Below, piece after piece: positions 47,401 through 56,700 of a DNA stretch of 64,000 nucleotides (its first letter is position 1; every line of letters begins with the position of its first letter). The position numbers were made by a program, and so were the translations under genes. A model generated the notes under the pieces. The model did not search any database, was not told where the DNA came from, and saw nothing but the letters and a program-made list of their open reading frames with translations. The stretch is taken from positions 44,380,429 to 44,444,428 of the forward strand of contig OX485804.1 of NCBI GenBank assembly GCA_950295325.1, given 5' to 3'. The DNA is from Polytrichum commune (lineage: Eukaryota; Streptophyta; Polytrichopsida; Polytrichales; Polytrichaceae).

Positions 47401-47884
47401 GCACATATTGAAACCGCTTTTGGAAAAGGTTTTGAAAGAGGGGTCATCTAAGGAGAATATACAAGATCTCACAAAAGAAGATGATGACCTCTCGGATGAG
47501 GAGATGCTTGAATTTGAGTGTGAGTAAGTTTTGATACAAATTTTTTTTATTCAATTCATTCGTTTCATTCAATTCATTGGTTCATTTTTATTTCTTCACA
47601 TTATTTACATGTTTCATCGATTTGATTTCAGGAATACGATTGGAAAGAGGACATGTCTCCCGTTTTGGGCACATAGACAATTCCTACTAAGTCCAAGTCG
47701 TAGCCCGCGTCTCCCATCATATGCCGAGAATGTTGCAATTGCAATGTTGAATCTCGAAGATTCGGATCCAAATGAAGAATCTTGCTATAGTTCCAAAATC
47801 AATTCGCAATGCAAAGGTGCTCGAATATATATAGATGACGAGGCAAAAGATAGTTTCATGTCTAGTGCTACTACTTATGAATAA
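41446..47884 (+). CDS. ParB-like plus beta-order DNA-methyltransferase fusion protein of the MULE
   Basis: Eight exons (41446-41727, 44059-44786, 44883-45072, 45179-45804, 45894-46533, 46628-46972, 47066-47523, 47632-47884) join at GT/AG with agreeing phases into 1174 codons. One in-frame TGA lies at 44296-44298. Exon 1 is basic (PKRRRRKA) then acidic, likely nuclear-targeting. Near residues 205-340 is a ParB/sulfiredoxin-like domain (IWDGNHRFFAW; later MHDIN). A long helical middle follows. Near 823-1060 is a methyltransferase-like domain with the motif IV position first (VDLVFLQFPDG, where DPPY/DPPW is expected), then LSDDGVLIVFSA, and motif I later (GRVVDLTCSTGAS...LLAFEGDND). This is the beta-class N4/N6 order. 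The AdoMet site looks usable; the catalytic tetrapeptide is replaced, so activity is uncertain. The ParB part suggests DNA binding or nuclease/CTP chemistry. Roles in element methylation or partition are inference. Confidence 0.68.
41886..42420. repeat. Palindrome array in intron 1 (64-bp unit, ~8 copies)
   Basis: Each ~64-bp unit contains the palindrome CCTGTGCGTTAACGCACAGG (extending to ~26 bp in the best copies) and a spacer GTAAGAGCAACTTAGGAGGC plus AAAAAGTTGGGAGGAGAAA. Copies at 42030-42380 are the most regular. The unit is exactly twice 32 bp, the period of the second palindrome array. Confidence 0.92.
42421..42862. other. Intron 1, no repeats or exon seen
   Basis: This is an AT-rich part of methyltransferase intron 1 between two palindrome groups. 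Poly-A and poly-T tracts are present (near 42600 and 42830). No conserved exon is visible. Confidence 0.5.
42910..43030. repeat. Nested inverted repeat: 49-bp arms each holding a palindrome
   Basis: The arms at 42910-42958 and 42982-43030 are inverted copies with about one mismatch and a ~23-bp loop. Each arm contains the CCTGTGCGTTAACGCAC palindrome, so the structure can fold as a large hairpin or as two small cruciforms. Two degenerate single palindromes precede it (42864-42903). Confidence 0.88.
43247..43790. repeat. Palindrome array in intron 1 (32-bp unit, ~17 copies)
   Basis: Tandem 32-bp units contain GTTTGGGTCG-NN-CGACCCAAAC-type palindromes with variable central pairs (GT, CT, GA, AC, TT) and spacers like TGTCGGCCTA. 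Some copies have the mutated half CGACCGAAAC. Compensated central variation keeps most units symmetrical. This is the same family as 38388-38632. Confidence 0.92.
43822..43850. repeat. Single CCTGTGCGTTAACGCACAGG palindrome
   Basis: An isolated perfect copy, extended by GAC/GTC and flanking C/G to ~28 bp, lies just after the 32-bp palindrome array and ~210 bp before exon 2. Confidence 0.88.
44296..44298 (+). other. In-frame TGA in methyltransferase exon 2
   Basis: AAG TGA AAG interrupts a frame open from 44059 to 44786, upstream of the ParB-like domain. Met codons at 44374 and 44383 could restart translation without loss of that domain. CGA to TGA, a CpG transition, would explain it. Confidence 0.8.
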
Positions 47885-48011
47885 ATTTTTGGACTTCATG
47901 TTGTTTATCCTTCTCAACCCTCTTATTACTAAACCCTAAAATCATCATTTTTAAGGCCACAATTCCACGGTTATAGGATATTGGTGGCCCTATTACCAAA
48001 ATTTCCATCTT
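47885..48011. other. 3' flank of methyltransferase gene
   Basis: This short stretch between the stop codon and the right inverted repeat contains a CTATAACCGTGG-like word (in reverse orientation) also seen near the terminus-like blocks at 33.2-33.8 kb. It probably includes the 3' UTR. Confidence 0.4.
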
Positions 48012-48081
48012 CCTCACTGCTCATAAGTTACCGCTCATCGCTCACCGCTCATTGCTCACCGCTCATAAGATAGCACTCCCC
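48012..48081 (-). repeat. Right terminal inverted repeat of the 12-kb MULE
   Basis: Read on the minus strand it starts GGGGAGTGCTATCTTATGAG and continues with TGAGCGG and TGAGCAA words and a GGTAACTTATGAGC segment, mirroring the left end. Confidence 0.85.
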
Positions 48082-48090
48082 GACATAGAC
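48082..48090. other. 9-bp target-site duplication (right)
   Basis: This is the second copy of GACATAGAC. Removing the element and one copy restores an open reading frame across the junction in the older transposase gene. Confidence 0.88.
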
Positions 48091-48614
48091 GGTACCGAAG
48101 GAGTTAAAGGCACAGAGCGAGAAGGAGAAGGCGTTACATAGGAAGCAGAGGGAAACAAAGGAGGGGAATCATGAACAGCAGCCTTCTGCACTGGTACATC
48201 TTCGTTCGAAGAATCAGACAAGTCTATAACGTTGTCCACATCAGGCTCCGTCTTGACACTTATTACCGGCGGGGTGCTTAAGGAAGAAGTGGATGATCGA
48301 AGAGGAGTAAGAATTTCTCGTGACACTCCCATCTAAGAATCGGGAAGGCCATAAACCCTATACTTTCCCACGCCAAGCTCCCATATGACATTGCCATTGT
48401 CAGTTAGTTTGGAGGTCTCATGCAAGGTTTGAACGACCAATCCAGTATCAGGATTGAAGATCTCACGTTCTACCCAAATTGTACTAGCTTTCAACGAGAA
48501 CCTAATGCTAAGATGAAGGTCAGAGACAGGAGCAATACCATGTTCATCAATGGGGAATAGAATAGGGACACCGATGCCATGGGAACGAAGTTCGGCCATT
48601 GCGGTGGAAGCCAT
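48091..48614 (-). pseudogene. Older MULE transposase, N-terminal part (5' of the insertion)
   Basis: The frame from ATG 48614 aligns with the first ~175 residues of the intact transposase: MAELRSHG versus MATIRAHG, LHLSIRFSLK versus LLSLRFNLQ, and GVGKYRVYGLPDS versus GPGSFRVIGLSES. A TAG at 48333-48335 replaces the CAG seen in the younger copy. Downstream lies an acidic VIDLSDSSNED segment, a good SUMO-interaction-like motif. The frame crosses the 9-bp target duplication and continues at 36074 into the zinc-finger fragment. Confidence 0.78.
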
Positions 48615-48947
48615 GAAGGCAGAAAAATACAAACACAAAGGAACAAAGATGCATAGATACATAAAGAAGAAGAATGGTCAAGACTCAAACGTTGTGATGT
48701 CACCATGTCCAAAACGGAAGGCACAGATGACGAGGAAGCTATCTTGATATATAAAGATTAGAGGAAGGATGCCAAATAGGGAAAACAATGCACGACTGGC
48801 AGAAAGAGGGAAACCCTAACCCTCAAGCACTGGCAATATAAAGAACAATACAAGGAAAGGAAAGGGTTAGTATGTGAGTGAAGCAGAGCGATGCCCTAAG
48901 AGAAGAGGATAGGAGAGAGAGAAGTATTGGGAAACCGGGACGCACAC

Positions 48948-49292
48948 ATGAAGGAACTAGGAAATAGTCTAGTCTCCACAGCCAATCCTGGAAGAAAGAG
49001 GAAGAAAAGAAAGGGAGGGACGAGTTTTAGCAATTCAAAACAGAGGCGACGGAGAGAACTTAGGAAGAAGGAGCAAACGTGTACACAGGGAAGTGACCCA
49101 CCAACAGATTTGAGCAAGACGGGCGGAGAGTCTGAGACAGGGACATCTAGCAGGAACGAGGAATTGCAACGGATAGAGGAAGAAAGGGAGCACAGTGGAT
49201 CACGCGAACCATCGATGGCAGAGAGCGAGCATCGAAGCAATTCCGATACGAGCGGATCTGAGGAGGAGACAAAAGAGGACTCAATTAGCACA
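48948..49292 (+). pseudogene. Orphan first exon of the older ParB-methyltransferase gene
   Basis: An open exon starts at ATG 48948 and ends at a GTAAGT donor after 345 nt, phase 0, the same phase as exon 1 of the younger gene. It encodes a basic stretch (GRKRKKRKGG; KQRRRRELRKKE) followed by an acidic Ser/Glu-rich tail, the same basic-then-acidic layout. It lies divergently ~330 bp from the older transposase start, as in the younger element. The remaining exons are not found downstream within the window, which is satellite. I infer homology from position, phase and composition rather than clear sequence identity. Confidence 0.55.
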
Positions 49293-49889
49293 GTAAGTTT
49301 GGGCACTAGGGACATATATACATTTAGGTTATTTAAAAAATGGCATTTGAAATTGAGTTATCTAATGTGAATCTTCATGAAGTACATGTTGAATGGATTT
49401 GGAAAATGACCCATAAACCAACCACTGATGTTGTGTGGAATGTTCCCCAAAAAGACAATTGTAGAAAGTTCTCATTTTGTTTAAATGAGTCCATCATCAG
49501 ATGTTGAAGTTGGTGAGAGGGGAGTATATAACCGGACCCTCTCGGAACTGAGAGGGTCAAAGAATAGGTACGAGATTGTCATAGTGTGGCACCGCAACTA
49601 GGCTTTCGGCTCATCACAAATTTCTGCGAGGCGGCCAACTAGCAACCATGGCACATACTACCTAATTAGAGTTTGAAAACATGTCGAGGGGGTCCACCCC
49701 CGATGCCCCTAAGCATACGGCTAGGTGGGAACCAACTACTAGAATCAACCCTAGCGCCTAACCTAACTAAAATTTGCGAAGAGAGTTTGAGAAGAAAGTT
49801 TGCGAATAGGTCATTCGGAGGGAGGAGCCAGGAGCCTCCACTATCGCCCGGCAGAGGCAAGGAGCCTCCACCATCTCTCATTTCTGGAT
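49293..49889. other. Transition from exon 1 donor into the satellite
   Basis: The DNA after the GTAAGT donor is non-coding. It contains the first palindrome of the satellite type at 49535-49558 (GACCCTCTC...GAGAGGGTC), well before the regular array starts. It would be intron 1 of the older gene. Confidence 0.6.
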
Positions 49890-52800
49890 TCTCAAGTGCC
49901 ATGTTTGAGGTTGACATTTCTAGGCTACTGTCATGTTTGAGAATTTGTAATGACTGGGGCACCCTCTCGGTTCCGAGAGGGTGCAGAAATGTGGGTTTTC
50001 AAGTGCCATGTTTGAGTTTCTGATTTCTAGGGTAGAGTTATATTTCAGAATTTGTAAGGTTGGGGCACCCTCTCGAAACGGAGAGGGTGCAGAAAGGTGG
50101 ACTTCAAGGGCCATGTTTGAGTTTCTGATTACTAGGGTAGAGTTATATTTCAGAATTTGTAATGACAGGGGCACCCTCTCGGTTCCGAGAGGGTGCAGAA
50201 ATGTGGATTTCAAGGGCCATGTTTGAATTTCTGATTTCTAGGAGAAAGTGATATTTCAGAACTTGTAAGGTTGGGGCACCCTCTCGGTTCCGAGAGGGTG
50301 GGGAAATATGGATTTGAAGTGCCATGTTTGAGTTTTTGATTTCTAGGAGAAAGTCATATTTGAGAATTTGTAAGGACTGGGGCTCCCTCTCGGAACGGAG
50401 AGGGTGCAGAAATGTGGATTTCAAGGGCAATGTTTGAGTTTCTGATTTCTAGCTAGGGTAGAGTTCTATTTCAGAATTTGTAGGGTTGGGGCACCCTCTC
50501 GGAACGGAGAGGATGCAGAAATCTGGATTTCAGGTGCCATATTTGAGTTTTTGATTCCTAGGCTAGAGTTATATTTCAGAATTTGTAAGGCTGGGGCACC
50601 CTCTCCGTTCCGAGAGGGTGGGGAAATATGGATTTGAAGTCCCATGTTTGAGTTTCTGATTTCTAGGAGAAAGTGATATTTCAAAATTTGTAAGGTTGGG
50701 GCACCCTCTCGGTTTCGAGATGGTGGGGAAATATGGATTTTCAGGTGCCATGCTTGAGTTTTTGATTTCTAGGCTAGAGTTATATTTGAGAATTTGTAAG
50801 GCTCGGGCACCCTCTCGGAACAGAGAGGGTCCAGAAAGGTGGACTTCAAGGGCCATGTTTGGGTTTTTGATTACTAGGGTAGAGTTATATTTCAGAATTT
50901 GTAATGACTGGGGCACCCTCTCCGTTCCGAGAGGGTGCAGAAATGTGGATTTCAAGGGCCATGTTTGAATTTCTGAATTCAAGGCTAGTGTTATATTTGA
51001 GAATTTGTAACGACTGGGGCACGCTCTCCGTTCCGAGAGGGTGGGGAAATATGGATTTGAAGTCCCATGTTTGAGTTTCTGATTTCTAGGAGAAAGTGAT
51101 ATTTCAAAATTTGTAAGGTTGGGGCACCCTCTCGGTTCCGAGATGGTGGGGAAATATGGATTTTCAGGTGCCATGCTTGAGTTTTTGATTTCTAGGCTAG
51201 AGTTATATTTGAGAATTTGTAAGGCTCGGGCACCCTCTCCCAACGGAGACGGTGCAGAAAGGTGGACTTCAAGTGCCATGTTTGAGTTTCTGATTTCTAG
51301 GCTAGAGTTATATTTCAGAATTTGTAAGGACTGGGGCACCCTCTCGGAACCGGGAGGGTGGGGCAATATGGAATTTCAGGTGCCATGTTTGAGTTTTTGA
51401 TTTCTAGGCTAGAGTTATATTAGAGAATTTGTAAGGACTGGGGCACCCTCTCGGTTCCGAGAGGGTGGGCAAATGTGGATTTCAAGTGCCATGTTTGAGT
51501 TTCTGATTTCTAGGAGAAAGTGATATTTCAGAATTTGTAAGGCTGGGGCACCGGAGAGGGTGGGGAAATATGGATTTTCAAGAGCCATGTTTGAGTTTTT
51601 GATTTCTAATAGACTGTCATATTTGAGAATTTGTAAGGACTGGGGCACCCTCTCCGTTCCGAGAGGGTGGGGAAATATGGATTTTCAGGTGCCATGCTTG
51701 AGTTTTTGATTTCTAGGCTAGAGTTATATTTGAGAATTTGTAAGGCTCGGGCACCCTCTCGCAACGGAGACGGTGCAGAAAGGTGGACTTCAAGTGCCAT
51801 GTTTGGGTGGGCAAATGTGGATTTCAAGTGCCATGTTTGAGTTTCTGATTTCTAAGAGAAAGTGATATTTCAGAAGTTGTAAAGTTGGGGCACCCTCTCG
51901 GTTCCGAGAGGGTGGGGAAATGTGGATTTCAAGTGCCATGTTTGAGTTTCTGATTTCTAGGAGAAAGTCATATTTGAGAATTTGTAAGGACTGAGGCTCC
52001 CTCTTGGAACGGAGAGGATGCAGAAATGTGGATTTCAAAGGCCATGTTGGAGTTTCTGATTTTTAGGATAGAGTTATATTTCAGAATTGGTAACGCTGTG
52101 GCACCCGAGAGGGTGGGGAAATATGGATTTTCAAGTGCCATGTTTGAGTTTTTGATTTCTAGTAGAGTGTCATATTTGAGAATTTGTAAGAACAAGGGCA
52201 CCCTCTCGGTTCCAAGAGGGTTCATAAATGTGGGTTCTCAAGTGTCATGTTTGAGTCTTTGATTTCTAGGCTAGTGTCATATTTGAGAACTTGTAAGGAC
52301 TAGGGCACCCTCTTCGTTCCCAGAGGGTGGGGCAATATGGATTTTCAGGTGCCATGTTTGAGTTTCTGATTTCTAAGAGAAAGTGATATTTGAAAATTTG
52401 TAAGGTTAGGGCACCCTCTTGGTTCCGAGAAGGTGGGGAAATGTGGATTTCAAGTGCCATGTTTGACTTTCTGATTTCTAGGCTAGATTTGTATTTGAGA
52501 ATTTGTAAGGACTGGGGCACCCTCTCGGTTCCGAGAGGGTGGGGAAATGTGGAATTTCAGGTGCCATATTTGAATTTTTGATTTCTAGGCTAGAGTTATA
52601 TTTGAGAATTTGTAACGAATGGGGCACCCTCTCGGTTCAGAGAGGGTGGAGAAATGCGGAATTTCAGGTGCCATGTTTGAGTTTCTGATTTCTAAGAGAA
52701 AGTGATATTTCAGAAATTGTAAAGTTGGGGCACCCTCTCGGTTCCGAGAGGGTGGGGAAATGTGGATTTCAAGTGCCATGTTTGAGTTTTTGATTTCTAG

Positions 52801-53756
52801 GCTAGATTTGTATTTGAGAATTTGTAAGAACTGGGGCACCCTCTCGGTTCCGAGAGGGTGGGGCAATATGGAATTTCAAGTGCCATGTTTGAGTTTTTGA
52901 TTTCTACGCTAGAGTTATATTTGAGAATTTGTAAGAACTGGGGCACCCTCTCGGTTCCAAAAATATGGGGAAATGTGGATTTCAAGTGCCATGTTTGAGT
53001 TTCTGATTTCTAAGAGAAAGTGATATTTCAAAATTTATAAGGTTGGGGCACCCTCTCGGTTCCGAGAGGGTGGGGAAATATGGAATTTCAGGTGCCATGT
53101 TTGAGTTTTTGATTTCTAGGGTAGAGTTATATTTCAGAATTTGTAAGGACAGGGGCACCCTCTCGGTTCCGAGAGGGTGAGGAAATGTGGAATTTCAGGT
53201 GCCATGCTTGAATTTTTGATTTCTACGCTAGAGTTATATTTGAGAATTTGTAAGGACTTGGGCACCCTCTCGGTTCCGCGAATGTGGGGAAATGTGGATT
53301 TCAAGTGCCATGTTTGAGTTTCTGATTTCTAAGAGAAAGTGATATTTCAGAAGTTGTAAAGTTGGGGCACCCTCTCGGTTCCGAGAGGGTGGGGAAATGT
53401 GGATTTCAAGTGCCATGTTTGAGTTTTTGATTTCTAGGCTAGATTTGTATTTGAGAATTTGTAAGGACTGGGGCACCCTCTCGGTTCCGAGAGGGTGGGG
53501 AAATGTGGATTTCAAGTGCCATGTTTGAGTTTCTGATTTCTAGGCTAGATTTGTATTTGAGAATTTGTAAGGACTGGGGCACCCTCTCGGTTCCGAGAGG
53601 GTGGGGAAATGTGGAATTTCAGGTGCCATATTTGAGTTTTTGATTTCTAGGCTACAGTTATATTTGAGAATTTGTAAGGACTGGGGCACCCTTTCCGTTC
53701 CGAGAGGGTGGGGAAATGCGGAATTTGAGGTGCCATGTTTGAGTTTCTGATTTCTA

Positions 53757-56700
53757 CGCTAGAGTTATATTTGAGAATTTGTAAGAACTGGGGCACCCTC
53801 TCGGTTCCGAGAGGGTGGGGAAATGTGGAATTTCAGGTGCCATGCTTGAATTTTTGATTTCTACGCTAGAGTTATATTTGAGAATTTGTAAGCACTTGGG
53901 CACCCTCTCGGTTCCGCGAATGTGGGGAAATGTGGATTTCAAGTGCCATGTTTGAGTTTCTGATTTCTAAGAGAAAGTGATATTTGAGAAGTTGTAAAGT
54001 TGGGGCACCCTCTCGGTTCCGAGAGGGTGGGGAAATGTGGATTTCAAGTGCCATGTTTGAGTTTCTGATTTCTAGGCTAGATTTGTATTTGAGAATTTGT
54101 AAGGACTGGGGCACCCTCTCGGTTCCGAGAGGGTGGGGAAATGTGGAATTTCAGGTGCCATATTTGAGTTTTTGATTTCTAGGCTACAGTTATATTTGAG
54201 AATTTGTAAGGACTGGGGCACCCTTTCCGTTCCGAGAGGGTGGGGAAATGCGGAATTTGAGGTGCCATGTTTGAGTTTCTGATTTCTACGCTAGAGTTAT
54301 ATTTGAGAATTTGTAAGAACTGGGGCACCCTCTCGGTTCCAAAAATATGGGGAAATGTGGATTTCAAGTGCCATGTTTGAGTTTCTGATTTCTAAGAGAA
54401 AGTGATATTTCAAAATTTGTAAGGTTGGGGCACCCTCTCGGTTCCAAGAGGGTGGGGAAATATGGAATTTCAGGTGCCATGTTTGAGTTTCTGATTTCTA
54501 GGGTAGAGTTATATTTCAGAATTTGTAAGGACAGGGGCACCCTCTCGGTTCCGAGAGGGTGGGGAAATGTGGAATTTCAGGTGCCATGCTTGAATTTTTG
54601 ATTTCTACGCTAGAGTTATATTTGAGAATTTGTAAGGACTGGGGCACCCTCTCGGTTCCGCGAATGTGGGGAATTGTGGATTTCAAGTGCCATGTTTGAG
54701 TTTCTGATTTCTAAGAGAAAGTGATATTTCAGAAGTTGTAAAGTTGGGGCACCCTCTCGGTTCCGAGAGGGTGGGGAAATGTGGATTTCAAGTGCCATGT
54801 TTGAGTTTCTGATTTCTAGGCTAGATTTGTATTTGAGAATTTGTAAGGACTGGGGCACCCTCTCGGTTCCGAGAGGGTGGGGAAATGTGGAATTTCAGGT
54901 GCCATATTTGAGTTCTTGATTTCTAGGCTACAGTTATATTTGAGAATTTGTAATGACTGGGGCACCCTTTCCGTTCCGAGAGGGTGGGGAAATGCGGAAT
55001 TTGAGGTGCCATGTTTGAGTTTCTGATTTCTAAGAGCAAGTGATATTTCATAAGTTCTAAAGTTGGGACACCCTCTCGGTTCCGAGAGGGTGGGGAAATG
55101 TGGATTTCAAGTGCCATGTTTGAGTTTTTGATTTCTACGTTAGAGTTATATTTGAGAATTCGTAAGGCTCGGGCACCCTCTCACAACGGAGACGGTGTAG
55201 AAACGTGGACTTCAAGTGCCATGTTTGAGTTTCTGATTTCTAGGCTAGAGTTATATTTCAGAACTTGTAATGACTGGGGCACCCTCTCGGTTCCGAGAGT
55301 GTGCAGAAATGTGGGTTTTCAAGTGCCATGTTTGAGTTTCTGATGTTTAGGGTAGAGTAATATTTCAGAATTTGTAAGGACTGGGGCACCCTCTCGGTTC
55401 CGAGAGGGTGGGGCAATATGGAATTTCAGGTGCCATGTTTGAGTTTTTGATTTCTGGGTTAGAGTTATATTTCAGAATTTGTAAGAACTGGGGCACCCTC
55501 TCGGTTCCGAGAATGTGGGGAAATGTGGATTTCAAGTGCCATGTTTGAGTTTCTGATTTCTAAGAGAAAGTGATATTTCAAAATTTGTAAGATTGGGGCA
55601 CCCTCTCGGTTCCGAGAGGGTGGGGAAATATGGAATTTCAGGTGCCATGTTTGAGTTTTTGATTTCTAGGGTAGAGTCATATTTGAGAATTTGTAAGGAC
55701 TGGGGTACCCTCTCGGTTCCAAGAGGGTGGGGAAATGTGGAATTTCAGGTGCCATGTTAGAATTTTTGATTTCTGGGCTAGAGTTATATTTGAGAATTTG
55801 TAAGGACTGGGGCACCCTTTCGGTTCCGCGAATGTGGGGAAATGTGGATTTCAAGTGCCATGTTTGAGTTTCTGATTTCTAAGAGAAAGTGATATTTCAG
55901 AAGTTGTAAAGTTGGGGCACCCTCTAGGTTCCGAGAGGGTGGGGAAATGTGGATTTCAAGTGGCATGTTTGAGTTTCTGATTTCTAGGCTAGATTTGTAT
56001 TTGAGAATTTGTAAGGACTTGTGCACCCTCTCGGTTCCGAGAGGGTGGGGAAATGTGGAATTTTAGGTGCCATATTTGAGTTTTTGATTTCTAGGCTAGA
56101 GTTATATTTGAGAATTTGTAAGGACTGGGGCACCCTCTCGGCTCCGAGAGGGTGAGGAAATGTGGAATTTCAGGTGCCATGTTTGAATTTTTGATTTCTA
56201 GGCTAGAGTTATATTTGAGAATTTGTAAGGACTGGAGCACCCTCTCGGTTCCGCGAATGTGGGGAAATGTGGATTTCAAGTGCCATGTTTGAGTTTCTGA
56301 TTTCTAAGAGAAAGTGATATTTCAGAAGTTGTAAAGTTGGGTGACCCTCTAGGTTCCGAGAGGGTGGGGAAATGTGGATTTCAAGTGCCATGTTTGAGTT
56401 TCTGATTTCTAGACTAGATTTGTATTTGAGAATTTGTAAGGACTTGTGCACCCTCTCGGTTCCGAGAGGGTGGGGAAATGTGGAATTTCAGGTGCCATAT
56501 TTGAGTTTTTGATTTCTAGGCTAGAGTTATATTTGAGAATTTGTAAGAACTGGGGCACCCTCTCGGTTCCGAGAGGGTGGGGAAATGTGGAATTTCAGGT
56601 GCCATGCTTGAATTTTTGATTTCTACGCTAGAGTTATATTTGAGAATTTGTAAGCACTTGGGCACCCTCTCGGTTCCGCGAATGTGGGGAAATGTGGATT

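Larger units (their letters stand above)
36075..48081. mobile_element. 12-kb Mutator-like element carrying a ParB-methyltransferase gene
   Basis: The termini read GGAGGGAAGCTATCTTATGA (left) and GGGGAGTGCTATCTTATGAG (right, reverse complement), followed by subterminal runs of TGAGCGGTGAGC-type words. The element is 12,007 bp, flanked by 9-bp duplications. It encodes a transposase on the minus strand (40923-36961) and, divergently, a methyltransferase-like gene on the plus strand (41446-47884), separated by ~520 bp that must hold both promoters. It contains several palindrome arrays, a possible SINE and a partial duplication of the transposase 3' end. It is inserted in the coding sequence of an older member of the same family. 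Confidence 0.88.

Noticed and set aside
48927-48947. Start of the orphan exon at 48927
   Set aside because: The codon there is TTG. The first ATG in the frame is at 48948.
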